IMG/VR virus record: IMGVR_UViG_3300023284_000229
Span: 1-42,673 of that record
Reading direction: 5' to 3' (one strand)
Length of the DNA: 42,673 nt
Origin: a virus
Positions 17,173-23,947 of this stretch are shown here, in pieces. The notes under the pieces were generated by a model. It saw only the letters and a program-made list of their open reading frames with translations, had not been told where the DNA came from and did not search any database. The first letter of the stretch is position 1, and each line of letters starts with the position of its first letter. Both the position numbers and the translations under genes were made by a program.

Positions 17173-17385
17173 TTATTTATTATTAGGGTTGCTAGGTGAA
17201 TCAATCCATTCTGACTCATTCCCCTTGAAGAATTTAATGGCATCTTCTATACCAAGATTGTATCCGTGATCGAAAGCAGCTCCCTCTGGATGTGATTTAT
17301 GTTCTTCCTTAATCCCCTCTTCTGGATATTTAAGCTTTCTTAACCTTGATATATCAAATAATAGTTCTATTAAGTATTTTTTCAT
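17173..17385 (-). CDS. Hypothetical protein, 70 aa
   Basis: ATG at 17385. Helical with a basic N-terminus (KKYLIELLFDISRLRKLKYP) and a glycine-containing middle (HPEGAAFDHGYNLGIEDAIKFF). It is two bases from its upstream neighbour and ends just before the terminase hairpin. No recognised family. Confidence 0.65.
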   Translation of the reverse strand: MKKYLIELLFDISRLRKLKYPEEGIKEEHKSHPEGAAFDHGYNLGIEDAIKFFKGNESEWIDSPSNPNNK

Positions 17386-17387
17386 AA

Positions 17388-17630
17388 TTATTTACCTACG
17401 TTCCTTAACACCTCACACACCATCTCATATCTTCCTTGTGCTATTTGAGTGTCGAGAGCATTAGGACTGATACGTCCTCTAGCGTCGAAGTCTTCCTTCA
17501 CTTCCTTCTTGAGCTTTGTGAGGGCAGGGAAGAGCTTCTTACGACTAATGAACTCAGCTCGTGCCTTTCTGTATTTCCTCCACCATTTAAAGCGAGGGAT
17601 TATTAATTTTATGCGGTGTGATAGAGTCAT
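17388..17630 (-). CDS. Hypothetical basic protein, 80 aa
   Basis: Start taken at the ATG giving MTLSHRIKLIIPRFKWW; an in-frame ATG five codons upstream is possible. Rich in Lys and Arg, with a helix LTKLKKEVKEDFDARGR and a C-terminal ALDTQIAQGRYEMVCEVLRN. It overlaps the zinc-binding gene upstream by about 44 nt. Position between the two terminase genes suggests a packaging accessory, but that is only context. Confidence 0.6.
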   Translation of the reverse strand: MTLSHRIKLIIPRFKWWRKYRKARAEFISRKKLFPALTKLKKEVKEDFDARGRISPNALDTQIAQGRYEMVCEVLRNVGK

Positions 17631-17787
17631 GTTTAAATATTGCAAAATCTTTTGGATGCCTCAAATAAGTACACCTTGCACATATTATTAGCTTTCCTTC
17701 TTCTCCATCAAATAAATGATATGTATCAGGAGGGAATACCTCGTGGCCAAATATTCCACAAGTAATCAATTTTAATAATTCTTTCAT
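17587..17787 (-). CDS. Small zinc-binding protein (DUF1660-like), 66 aa
   Basis: MKELLKLITCGIFGHEVFP begins just after the stop of the 100-aa gene. The pattern C-x3-GH...CARC (TCGIFGHEV, then IICARC) resembles the short phage zinc-binding family usually called DUF1660 ('C..FGH...C.RC'). Function of that family is unknown. An in-frame upstream start inside the neighbour is less likely. Confidence 0.6.
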   Translation of the reverse strand: MKELLKLITCGIFGHEVFPPDTYHLFDGEEGKLIICARCTYLRHPKDFAIFKHDSITPHKINNPSL

Positions 17788-17788
17788 A

Positions 17789-18091
17789 CTACTCATCAAC
17801 ATTTAAACCAATAGTAAACAGTTCATCAACTGTAGCATTGCTTATAGTTACTGTGTAAATACCTCGTATTGGGAGAACTACTTCAACACCATAGTCTCCT
17901 GTACATGATAAAGCTTCAAAGATAGTGAGACCTTCAGGTGAGACAATCTTAATATCATATACTGTTGTTGAAGTTGCAGGGCTTGCAAGTATCTGACGAA
18001 GAAGACCAACCAAGAGACGGTTAGTGTTGCCAGAAGCTGTGCCTGATGACGTTGTGAGGTTAAGTGGCTCTTTATGTATTATCTTGGTCAT
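17789..18091 (-). CDS. Small beta-rich protein, 100 aa
   Basis: Threonine- and serine-rich with alternating strands: NLTTSSGTASGNTNRLLVG, TTVYDIKIVSPEGLTIFE, YGVEVVLPIRGIYTVTISN. It looks like a small virion surface or decoration domain rather than an enzyme. It lies within the packaging cluster. No family recognised. Confidence 0.6.
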   Translation of the reverse strand: MTKIIHKEPLNLTTSSGTASGNTNRLLVGLLRQILASPATSTTVYDIKIVSPEGLTIFEALSCTGDYGVEVVLPIRGIYTVTISNATVDELFTIGLNVDE

Positions 18092-18158
18092 TTATGACTG
18101 TGGTTACTATTACGTCGGGGTCTAAGCTTATATTCTCTATTATTGGTGTGTAAGCCAT
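18072..18158 (-). CDS. Very small protein, 28 aa
   Basis: ATG at 18158 overlaps the TAA of the 53-aa gene (TAATG), and its own stop lies inside the next gene's start, so it fits the tight overlap pattern of this operon. Product MAYTPIIENISLDPDVIVTT... has no motif. Reported because its junctions match those of its neighbours; expression is unproven. Confidence 0.4.
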   Translation of the reverse strand: MAYTPIIENISLDPDVIVTTVINDQDNT

Positions 18159-18319
18159 TACTCTGTGAAAGTCTTAGTTAGCTTAGCCTTCTTGCGTGGC
18201 ATGTTTACAGGAAGCTTCTTAAATACTTCTGCTTTGCCTTGTGGGCCAATATCATCTATCGGTGACATTGCCTTCATTGCTTCGAGTTTAGCGTCTTTTG
18301 CTGGTTTTAGTATAGACAT
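18158..18319 (-). CDS. Small basic protein, 53 aa
   Basis: ATG at 18319, TAA at 18158 overlapping the next start. The sequence LKPAKDAKLEAMKAMSPIDD is followed by a basic end (MPRKKAKLTKTFTE). No known domain. Tight coupling with the 28-aa gene supports it as real. Confidence 0.55.
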   Translation of the reverse strand: MSILKPAKDAKLEAMKAMSPIDDIGPQGKAEVFKKLPVNMPRKKAKLTKTFTE

Positions 18320-18348
18320 AATTTTATATGTTATTAGTAATTATTATA

Positions 18349-18600
18349 TTATACCTTTTTATCTCTCTTTATCCTATAAGTCTGGGTGTGAGTCAAAGGC
18401 ACTCCATTATCATCAAATAGCTTTGTCTCTATGTCAGGACACACTGAGTACTTAAAGTGTAAAGCTTCTCCTGTGTACTCATCATACTTTGTTATGTTCC
18501 ACTTCTTCTTTGCTTTGAGTTTCTTACCACATGCTCTACAGAAAGACTTGATGTCTAATAGCTTTTCTTCTTCTATGTATCCTTTGGGTGTTTTAATCAT
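18349..18600 (-). CDS. Putative zinc-ribbon protein, 83 aa
   Basis: Contains FCRACGKKLKAKKKW at about residues 20-34 (a CxxC knuckle) and a later single Cys in YSVCPDIETK, so the second half of the metal site is incomplete by eye. The C-terminus is basic. It is three bases from the neighbouring 84-aa gene. It may bind metal or nucleic acid; unproven. Confidence 0.6.
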   Translation of the reverse strand: MIKTPKGYIEEEKLLDIKSFCRACGKKLKAKKKWNITKYDEYTGEALHFKYSVCPDIETKLFDDNGVPLTHTQTYRIKRDKKV

Positions 18601-18603
18601 GTT

Positions 18604-18858
18604 TTAATAATTTACTTTTCGCATATTAAGCTTCTTAGGACCGCCAGTGTTGGTTACTTTCTTTTTCTTTACAATACCAACTCCAACCTTCACTAATTGT
18701 TCTTCGTCTATATCACAGTTTTTAATATCACCGCCTTTGTCTAGTTTTGATTGAACCTGATATTGAATACATCCATTCAAATATACGGTTCTTGATATGG
18801 CAATACCTGTAAAACCACTGACTATATCTTTTACCTTTGTTCCTAATTCTATTTTCAT
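18604..18858 (-). CDS. Conserved SH3-like small phage protein, 84 aa
   Basis: Begins MKIELGTKVKDIVSGFTGIA and continues TVYLNGCIQYQVQS, then DIDEEQLVKV. This is the pattern of a widespread short phage protein ('LG..V.D.VTGF.GIA....YLNGC.QY.V...W.DE.QL') with a probable SH3-like barrel. Its function is not established. The ATG lies eight bases after the upstream stop. Confidence 0.75.
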   Translation of the reverse strand: MKIELGTKVKDIVSGFTGIAISRTVYLNGCIQYQVQSKLDKGGDIKNCDIDEEQLVKVGVGIVKKKKVTNTGGPKKLNMRKVNY

Positions 18859-18866
18859 ATTATTTC

Positions 18867-19160
18867 TTATTTATTGCCTTCTAATATATCTTGTATTATT
18901 TTAGCCCTACGTTTAAGACGAGGGATCTCTTCACGTTCTGTCTCAAATGCTACTTTAGCATTACAGTACAAAGATACCTTGCATGGAAGAAATTCTTGTT
19001 TGTGCATTAAAGCTATCAAAGCACCAGGAGGGTAAGGAGGTTCTGTCCCATATTTCTTTCTTAAATAAACCTTGAGATCTTTCTTTAAAAAGTATTCTTC
19101 TAGCCGTGTGTGTTGTTCCTCAATGAATTCACCTATAAGTCTTTTAACTAGTTTTATCAT
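18867..19160 (-). CDS. Hypothetical protein, 97 aa
   Basis: Helical and basic: LVKRLIGEFIEEQHTRLEE, LRKKYGTEPPYPPGAL, FETEREEIPRLKRRAKIIQ. It overlaps the end of the small terminase gene by 17 nt. No family recognised; context suggests packaging or early head functions. Confidence 0.6.
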   Translation of the reverse strand: MIKLVKRLIGEFIEEQHTRLEEYFLKKDLKVYLRKKYGTEPPYPPGALIALMHKQEFLPCKVSLYCNAKVAFETEREEIPRLKRRAKIIQDILEGNK

Positions 19161-19521
19161 CTTGGCTTTGATTAAATAGATCTGTTAAATTGATTCCACC
19201 ACTATGTTCTACTTTGCTTTCTTGCTTTTCACTATATCCATGTTTACCTAGCATGAGTTTTACAATGGCTGAGTTGAATTCGTTTTTAAGCCCTTTGTTT
19301 ATAAGGATTTGTTCTTGGGTTGACAAAATGTTTGCTAATATGTCGGAAAACTCTTTCTTATCTTCTTGACTTTTCCAATCATATATGGTGGAACGATGTA
19401 TCTCTAAGTGTTTCGCAAGACCTGCTACACTAGGAACAACGTCACCATGTTTCTCATGATTCTCTAAATAGTCCTTAGCTTTTTCTATAAGCTCTTGTGT
19501 GTAATCTGTTGGTCTTGCCAT
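19144..19521 (-). CDS. terS: Terminase small subunit
   Basis: 125 aa. Layout of P22/Nu1-like small terminases: MARPTDYTQELIEKAKDYL, a helix-turn-helix at about residues 30-52 (SVAGLAKHLEIHRSTIYDW), then STQEQILINKGLKNEFNSA and KLMLGKHGYSEK. It recognises the packaging site and loads the large subunit. ATG at 19521 follows TAACT without a Shine-Dalgarno sequence. The gene lies about 2 kb upstream of the large subunit, separated by a run of small genes, which is somewhat unusual. Confidence 0.9.
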   Translation of the reverse strand: MARPTDYTQELIEKAKDYLENHEKHGDVVPSVAGLAKHLEIHRSTIYDWKSQEDKKEFSDILANILSTQEQILINKGLKNEFNSAIVKLMLGKHGYSEKQESKVEHSGGINLTDLFNQSQDDKTS

Positions 19522-19523
19522 AG

Positions 19524-19796
19524 TTATTTATTGTTGAGCTTCAACCAAACCTTAGCTACTAACTCTTCAGGATCATCTCCTTGTTCAACGATGCGAGTGA
19601 AGCCTTTAGATAGGTCTTTAGCGTCTACTGGCTTCATTTCTGATGCTGTGTATTTATAGTCTGCACTTTTATATTCTCTGCAAAGGCATGAGAAGTCATC
19701 ACCGCATGCTTTTATGAGTTTTAAAAGAGTGGGGCTAACTTTTTTAATATTAGGAAATCCAGCCTCTTCTAATTTTGTTGTTAGTTCGTAATTCAT
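19524..19796 (-). CDS. Hypothetical protein, 90 aa
   Basis: Start taken at MNYELTTKLEEAGFPN, directly after the previous stop; an upstream in-frame start would overlap. Helical, with a pattern KVSPTLLKLIKACGDDF followed by a two-Cys segment (CGDDFSCLC) and an acidic tail (GDDPEELVAKVWLKL). Small proteins beginning 'L...LEEAGFP' are common in phage early regions. Function unknown. Confidence 0.65.
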   Translation of the reverse strand: MNYELTTKLEEAGFPNIKKVSPTLLKLIKACGDDFSCLCREYKSADYKYTASEMKPVDAKDLSKGFTRIVEQGDDPEELVAKVWLKLNNK

Positions 19797-19797
19797 A

Positions 19798-20001
19798 TTA
19801 CTTCTCTTCCTTAACCACAGGCACAATAGTCATACCACAATCAATGCTTTGTTCTCTGTAGCGTAGTTCTGGGATAAATGTCATGCCTGTTTTCTTTTCT
19901 AATGCTCTAAAGCCCTTTTTGAAAGCCTCTGCCTTCTCTTTATATTCTTCTTGTTTCTTTAGTTCTACTTCAAGTAGTTTTTCTTGATCTGTTTTAGTCA
20001 T
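19798..20001 (-). CDS. Small coiled-coil protein, 67 aa
   Basis: MTKTDQEKLLEVELKKQEEY and EKAEAFKKGFRALEKKTG form an amphipathic helix. The C-terminal half (FIPELRYREQSIDCGMTI) is beta-like. Two bases separate it from the 90-aa gene. No recognised family. Confidence 0.6.
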   Translation of the reverse strand: MTKTDQEKLLEVELKKQEEYKEKAEAFKKGFRALEKKTGMTFIPELRYREQSIDCGMTIVPVVKEEK

Positions 20002-20004
20002 AGT

Positions 20005-20232
20005 TTAATGGTTACATGGTCCGTTAGGAGGTAGTTGTATTACTATATCTCCTGGAGGGTGCATGTGGTTACATGGAGTTTGTTGTTTAGGGTCTACTAT
20101 ATTTGAGATAGTCTTGGAAAAAACACCAGATTTCATTTCTAAATCATCTACTCGCTTCTTCATATCATCCACGCTTTTCATGACGGATTTTAGAAATTCT
20201 AATGAGACTGTTACTTTTTCTTCTTTTGCCAT
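20005..20232 (-). CDS. Small coiled-coil protein with Cys-His C-terminus, 75 aa
   Basis: Residues 5-35 form a helix (SLEFLKSVMKSVDDMKKRV). The C-terminus contains CNHMHPPGDIV and ends in PPNGPCNH, two Cys-His pairs that could bind a metal. No known family. The ATG at 20232 lies downstream of a GGGGG/CCCCC hairpin. Confidence 0.6.
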   Translation of the reverse strand: MAKEEKVTVSLEFLKSVMKSVDDMKKRVDDLEMKSGVFSKTISNIVDPKQQTPCNHMHPPGDIVIQLPPNGPCNH

Positions 20233-20270
20233 ATTTACTTAATTATAACACTTTTAAAAGACAAAGGCTA

Positions 20271-20287
20271 GGGGGATACTTTCCCCC
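20271..20287 (-). other. Small GC hairpin between genes
   Basis: Minus-strand GGGGG-AAAGTAT-CCCCC between the 50-aa zinc-finger gene and the 75-aa gene, standing out in AT-rich sequence. No T-run follows directly, so it may be a processing or stability element rather than a terminator. Confidence 0.4.
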
Positions 20288-20292
20288 AAACC

Positions 20293-20445
20293 TCACTTCT
20301 TCGCATACTTTCTCTTACATTCTTTAGTGCAGAACTTCTTACTGTATTTATTTCTGGGGTTATATAGCACCGCCAGTTTGTTAAATATTTCCTTTCCGCA
20401 CTCTTCACATTTTACTTTGGACATATCAGCCCATCCCATTCCCAT
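20293..20445 (-). CDS. Small zinc-finger protein, 50 aa
   Basis: ATG at 20445, supported by AGAGGAG seven bases upstream, one of the few clear Shine-Dalgarno sites here. KCEECGKEIF...KKFCTKECKRKY is a CxxC...CxxxC finger of the kind seen in small phage regulators. It lies just downstream of the structured RNA at 20470-20573. Confidence 0.65.
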   Translation of the reverse strand: MGMGWADMSKVKCEECGKEIFNKLAVLYNPRNKYSKKFCTKECKRKYAKK

Positions 20446-20469
20446 GATGTTCTCCTCTTGGTGTTCAGA

Positions 20470-20573
20470 GCTTGTGCCCTGAGTTAGTGGGGCAAGGATT
20501 GACTAAAAGTAACACCACCGCTAAATGAAGATTACTTCTGTCACCTTTCACCCCACCAACTCAAAGTACAAGC
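20470..20573 (-). ncRNA. Structured RNA element with 13-bp closing helix
   Basis: Minus-strand helices GCTTGT/ACAAGC (6 bp) and TGAGTTGGTGGGG/CCCCACTAACTCA (13 bp with one G.U; the same position is A.C on the plus strand), enclosing AAGTAA/TTACTT. Its 5' arm overlaps the last codons and stop of the HNH gene. It separates the HNH gene from the zinc-finger gene and could be a 3' end, processing site or regulator. Confidence 0.6.
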
Positions 20574-21082
20574 GTCTTTTTTAGTCCATGATTTTTGTGA
20601 AAGTTATACACTTTCTCTGCTTCTTTCCTTACCTTAACTGCATCATTTTTATATTTAAAAGCACCGAGATGTATTTGTTTACCGTTAGAGGCTATTATAG
20701 CGACCCAATTATTTCTCTTCTTATGTTTGAGATAATAAACTCCAGTCATTCCTGATGTATTATTTTTCGCCAACTTTTGATTTTTTTGATTTTCTGAATG
20801 TGCCACATCCCTAAGATTACACCAGCGATTATCATCTTTTATATGATTTATGTGGTCTACTTCACCTTTGGGAAGCTCCCCATTCATATAAAGAAAAACT
20901 AATCTATGAATCAAATAATTTTTCTTACCTATTGTTATTGTTCTATAACCAATTTTTCTAACATGACCTGCGATAGCACCTTTCTCACCATTACGTCCTC
21001 CTCTATAAATTTTGCGGATAAAATCCCCTGTCTCTAAGTTATAGTAAAACAATTCTTTTAGATATTTTTGTGTTATTTCCAT
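20561..21082 (-). CDS. HNH homing endonuclease with AP2-like DNA-binding domain
   Basis: 173 aa. HNH core at about residues 75-95 (GEVDHINHIKDDNRWCNLR), with the DH, N and NL(R) features intact. The C-terminal AP2-like domain has GMTGVYYLKHKKRNNWVA, then GKQIHLGAFKYKNDA. Such free-standing phage homing endonucleases cut related phage DNA at the empty site. The start AGAGCGTATG has the same context as the next gene upstream, so the gene seems well settled in the operon. Confidence 0.88.
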   Translation of the reverse strand: MEITQKYLKELFYYNLETGDFIRKIYRGGRNGEKGAIAGHVRKIGYRTITIGKKNYLIHRLVFLYMNGELPKGEVDHINHIKDDNRWCNLRDVAHSENQKNQKLAKNNTSGMTGVYYLKHKKRNNWVAIIASNGKQIHLGAFKYKNDAVKVRKEAEKVYNFHKNHGLKKTLVL

Positions 21083-21100
21083 ACGCTCTAACTGTGTTGG

Positions 21101-21262
21101 TTATTTGTATCTAAAAACAATATCTTTAGTGAGAGGACATTTATACCACTCAACATATGTTGTCCAAAAAATACCTAGTAAACGATATGCCTTAACTTCC
21201 AACATTTGTTCAAAATATCTATTTTGTATCTGTTCAAATGCTGTTATTCTTATTGTTTTCAT
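21101..21262 (-). CDS. Hypothetical protein, 53 aa
   Basis: ATG at 21262 overlaps the TGA of the 95-aa gene. Product MKTIRITAFEQIQNRYFEQM continues to LLGIFWTTYVEWYKC, an amphipathic to weakly hydrophobic stretch. Many phage proteins with 'AFEQIQNRYFEQ' patterns are short and uncharacterised. Start context AGAGCGTATG is shared with the HNH gene. Confidence 0.55.
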   Translation of the reverse strand: MKTIRITAFEQIQNRYFEQMLEVKAYRLLGIFWTTYVEWYKCPLTKDIVFRYK

Positions 21263-21546
21263 ACGCTCTTGTTAAGGATTTTACTTTTAATGTCTTCTAT
21301 GATGTTATCTTTTATTCTTTCAACATTACAGTCATGGTCTTTGTAGCACTCTTTTTCATCACAGGTTTTCATCCCCTCCAACATCTCTATTACACCCTTG
21401 ATGATGTTATCTTCTCTTTGGTTTATATGTTCTTTTATTTCTTCATTTTTTGATACCATTCCTCCTTCATGAAAAAGTTGAAAAGGAAAACTGTTCTCAA
21501 ACTCCTTGTTTCCTTGTTCTCTTATTGATGTGAGTGTTTTAGTCAT
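21259..21546 (-). CDS. Hypothetical protein, 95 aa
   Basis: Acidic and helical: TLTSIREQGNKEFENSFPF, then REDNIIKGVIEMLEGMKTC and a Cys/His-containing CDEKECYKDHDCNVE that may bind a metal. ATGA overlap with the next gene. No known family. Confidence 0.6.
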   Translation of the reverse strand: MTKTLTSIREQGNKEFENSFPFQLFHEGGMVSKNEEIKEHINQREDNIIKGVIEMLEGMKTCDEKECYKDHDCNVERIKDNIIEDIKSKILNKSV

Positions 21547-21547
21547 G

Positions 21548-21661
21548 TTAAATAAATCTTGAAACTATTAATACAACAAAGCAAAATCCAATTATAAGAA
21601 AATCTATTTTTGTCATATCATCTTTTATTTCCTTTAATGTGTTATATTCTTTCTTACTCAT
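21548..21661 (-). CDS. Single-pass membrane peptide, 37 aa
   Basis: ATG at 21661, TAA at 21548. A charged N-terminus (MSKKEYNTLKEIKDD) is followed by a hydrophobic segment (FLIIGFCFVVLIVS). It overlaps the 153-aa gene by eight bases. It is like other tiny membrane proteins in this early region; function unknown. Confidence 0.55.
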   Translation of the reverse strand: MSKKEYNTLKEIKDDMTKIDFLIIGFCFVVLIVSRFI

Positions 21662-22115
21662 GACATATAAGATTATGGATAAAGGTGATGGTTTCTTCTG
21701 ATTGGTTGTTTAGGTTGTCGTCACGGAGGTTCCATTTACAAACCAATTTTGGTGACAGTCTCTTAGAAGCCTCTTCATAAGAGCGAACTCTCGAAAAATT
21801 ACCTTCACCGTCACAACCAACCTTATTAGTACCTATAGCCAACAACACATCAGCGAGTCTTATGGGGCGACCTATGATTTTTAAATGACCTTTGTCTTCG
21901 TAAAACACAAGCCCAATACCGTTATTACTCCTTTCATAAATCTCAACAATAGTATCACGCCCTTTAATTTCTCGTTTATCTAACACCTTTAACGTTCTTG
22001 GTTGTTTAGAGTATTCTTCACTAGAAAGAATCACCTCACAACCAAACACCAAATCTAAGATAGAGGGGTTGGCTTTGATAACTGCTTTGCGTATTTGTTT
22101 TATTTTGTCTTGCAT
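21654..22115 (-). CDS. Conserved phage hypothetical protein, 153 aa
   Basis: A mixed alpha/beta protein: KQIRKAVIKANPSILDLVF, RTLKVLDKREIKGRDTIVE, IGRPIRLADVLLAIG, and WNLRDDNLNNQSEETI near the C-terminus. The segment 'GRPI.LADVL.AI' with a late 'QS.ETI.FI' recurs in uncultured phage proteins, but I know no function. Translated four bases after the 160-aa gene. Confidence 0.65.
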   Translation of the reverse strand: MQDKIKQIRKAVIKANPSILDLVFGCEVILSSEEYSKQPRTLKVLDKREIKGRDTIVEIYERSNNGIGLVFYEDKGHLKIIGRPIRLADVLLAIGTNKVGCDGEGNFSRVRSYEEASKRLSPKLVCKWNLRDDNLNNQSEETITFIHNLICHE

Positions 22116-22119
22116 ATAT

Positions 22120-22602
22120 TTATTTAAAAAGCGTTGATAAGTACTCCTCTATTGACTTGCCTTTCCTTAATGTAGGCATTAGTTCGTCCATTTTAACTGT
22201 CCAATTCCCTCTTTTGAATCCTCCGTGAGAGTTTATAATTCTTTTTCCCCTCCACTCATTTTCTTTTGCTTCACAATAATCCCATTCACCCTCACCCTCC
22301 AATTCAATAATGTTATTTATTTTTCTAGCCCAGCAAGTTTTACACTTATAAACAGGTGTTTTTGCTGTGTCAGGCTCATAACGAATTAACTCCCAATCAT
22401 GTTCTATTTCAGAAAGTTGTTTTATATATTCTCCCCATTTTTCAACCTTCCCTACTGCACGCCATGAGGAGGGGTCTAAAAACATTGAGTCCTTTTCGGC
22501 ATCAGTCCAAGTATGTATAGGTATTTTTTCTTCTACAACATAAACACCTTTACCCCACCCTCCCTCTATAGCTTTTTCTATGTATAGTTTTGTGTATTTC
22601 AT
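22120..22602 (-). CDS. Hypothetical protein with a CxxC motif, 160 aa
   Basis: Residues 1-60 (YIEKAIEGGWGKGVYVVEE, FLDPSSWRAVGKVEKWGEY) look like a short phage alpha/beta domain. A CKTCWARK knuckle lies at about residue 90. No second pair of cysteines is close by. Function unknown. Preceded by TAACTATG without a Shine-Dalgarno sequence. Confidence 0.6.
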   Translation of the reverse strand: MKYTKLYIEKAIEGGWGKGVYVVEEKIPIHTWTDAEKDSMFLDPSSWRAVGKVEKWGEYIKQLSEIEHDWELIRYEPDTAKTPVYKCKTCWARKINNIIELEGEGEWDYCEAKENEWRGKRIINSHGGFKRGNWTVKMDELMPTLRKGKSIEEYLSTLFK

Positions 22603-22604
22603 AG

Positions 22605-22730
22605 TTATTTCTCGTCCATCTCGGACATTAGAAACACTAAAAGTCCAAGACCGCTACTTATCCCTATAATGACAATCATCCAAAAAAAGAATGTATGTTC
22701 CTTTCTAAGTTTTTTAATATCTTTTATCAT
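22605..22730 (-). CDS. Single-pass membrane peptide, 41 aa
   Basis: ATG at 22730, TAA at 22605. Basic N-terminus (MIKDIKKLRKEHTF), hydrophobic segment (FFWMIVIIGISSGLGLLVF) and acidic tail (SEMDEK), which fits an N-in orientation. Function unknown. Confidence 0.55.
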   Translation of the reverse strand: MIKDIKKLRKEHTFFFWMIVIIGISSGLGLLVFLMSEMDEK

Positions 22731-22732
22731 AG

Positions 22733-22918
22733 TTATTTCTTACTAAACCCACTAATAATCTCTTTTGCATTACATGGAGCTCCCCTGCTCGCTTCTATTC
22801 CTTCACGAGTGAAAACTACATAACGTCTTACTTTGATACAGTTAGGTCTGCTACATACTTGTCCCTTAAGACGTTTTTCTTTACATATTACACAACGTAA
22901 TGATGTGAATTTTTTCAT
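22733..22918 (-). CDS. Small zinc-finger protein, 61 aa
   Basis: CVICKEKRLKGQVCSRPNC at about residues 9-27 gives a four-cysteine CxxC...CxxxxC site. The rest is basic. It overlaps the NinG-like gene by four bases. NinG-like and zinc-finger genes often sit together in phage recombination regions. Confidence 0.6.
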   Translation of the reverse strand: MKKFTSLRCVICKEKRLKGQVCSRPNCIKVRRYVVFTREGIEASRGAPCNAKEIISGFSKK

Positions 22919-23304
22919 AGCTCTTTTAGTTTTTGTTTATATTCTTCTATTAAATTTTTATATTCTTCAATAGAATATTTTCTATATCCTGTATTTTTTA
23001 GCTGTATAAGTTCGTTATCTACTTCTTCGCCATATGTTCTTAGTATGAACTCTCTGTATGCTGTCCAGTTTCCTGAAAGGTGGATATTACATCTGTAGCA
23101 TTGAGCGTGTACATTCTGTTCATGGAAGTAAAGTGACAATCCTCCCACTGATTTTGTAATGTAATGACCAGCATGGATTCCTGGTCCTTTACCTTTCTTG
23201 CCACATGTTACACAGGTATAATTATCTCTAGCACGGATATATAAAGAGAATACTGTCCATAGTTTCTTTTTATAATATGCTAGTGTTTTTGGTTTTATTT
23301 TCAT
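22915..23304 (-). CDS. NinG/Rap-like recombination nuclease
   Basis: 129 aa from the ATG giving MKIKPKTLAYYKKKLWTVF; a GTG 20 codons upstream also keeps the frame. CVTCGKKGKGPGIHAGHYI followed by QNVHAQCYRCNIHLSGNW is the cysteine-rich HNH-like core of NinG (Rap), which resolves or cuts branched recombination intermediates in lambdoid phages. Flanking basic helices match. Strong family resemblance by motif, not by search. Confidence 0.8.
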   Translation of the reverse strand: MKIKPKTLAYYKKKLWTVFSLYIRARDNYTCVTCGKKGKGPGIHAGHYITKSVGGLSLYFHEQNVHAQCYRCNIHLSGNWTAYREFILRTYGEEVDNELIQLKNTGYRKYSIEEYKNLIEEYKQKLKEL

Positions 23305-23421
23305 ACGAGTGCCAGGGTAACGAACCTTGATGATTTCTTCAATCACACTCACCACAACACCCACACCGATGAATCTTAACCTTTCAGTATAGAGACTCTG
23401 TCGAATGAAGTTGTCATGTGT

Positions 23422-23552
23422 CAGGGTAGTACCCTGATTTGAGGGAACAAACGCACTATGTGATTCTCGTTTGCGAACATGTAAATGTTACCAGTGAAAA
23501 TTTTTGAAACACCGCCACAATATCCATTCCCTCACATCAGGGTACTACCTTG
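23422..23552 (-). ncRNA. Long inverted-repeat RNA element (26-nt arms, 131 nt)
   Basis: Arms 23422-23447 and 23527-23552 pair at 24 of 26 positions. Inside lie short helices CAAACG/CGTTTG and AACAT/ATGTT. Each arm also holds the near-palindrome GGGTAGTACCC, so an alternative fold with two local hairpins is possible. It begins one base after the stop of the 129-aa gene and precedes the NinG-like gene. The mismatches do not favour the minus strand here, unlike in the other elements. Confidence 0.6.
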
Positions 23553-23553
23553 A

Positions 23554-23943
23554 TTAGCTCTTTTTCTTACGTGGTCTATAGTTAGCACATCTATTAACAA
23601 TCTTTAACCAATCCATGATGTTGATATATCCCCAAGGATTGTCACCACCGCCTCCGAACTCATTTGATAATCTTCGTATAAAGATATCAGAAGCTCCAAA
23701 TATCATTATCTCAACATCACTACTTCCTTCGGGGATTTTTTCAAATTGTTTCATTACAGATTCTGCTGTCATGTTTTTTATGCTCACTTTACCATCAGGA
23801 TGTTCCCAATCATAATTTTCACAATAATTTCCATAACCCCAAACTGTAGATATCGAAACACCGTTAGGAAATTCAAGGTAAACACCGTTATTTCTGTGGT
23901 TTGCAAATGATTTCCTTTTGGTATTTTTAATATTTTTTTTCAT
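23554..23943 (-). CDS. Hypothetical protein, 129 aa
   Basis: Basic N-terminus (MKKNIKNTKRKSFANHRN), beta-rich middle (VYLEFPNGVSISTVWGYG, DVEIMIFGASDIFI), a glycine run (FGGGGDNPWGY) and a basic end. No known family. Its stop lies at the edge of the inverted-repeat RNA element. Confidence 0.6.
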   Translation of the reverse strand: MKKNIKNTKRKSFANHRNNGVYLEFPNGVSISTVWGYGNYCENYDWEHPDGKVSIKNMTAESVMKQFEKIPEGSSDVEIMIFGASDIFIRRLSNEFGGGGDNPWGYINIMDWLKIVNRCANYRPRKKKS

Positions 23944-23947
23944 AGTT

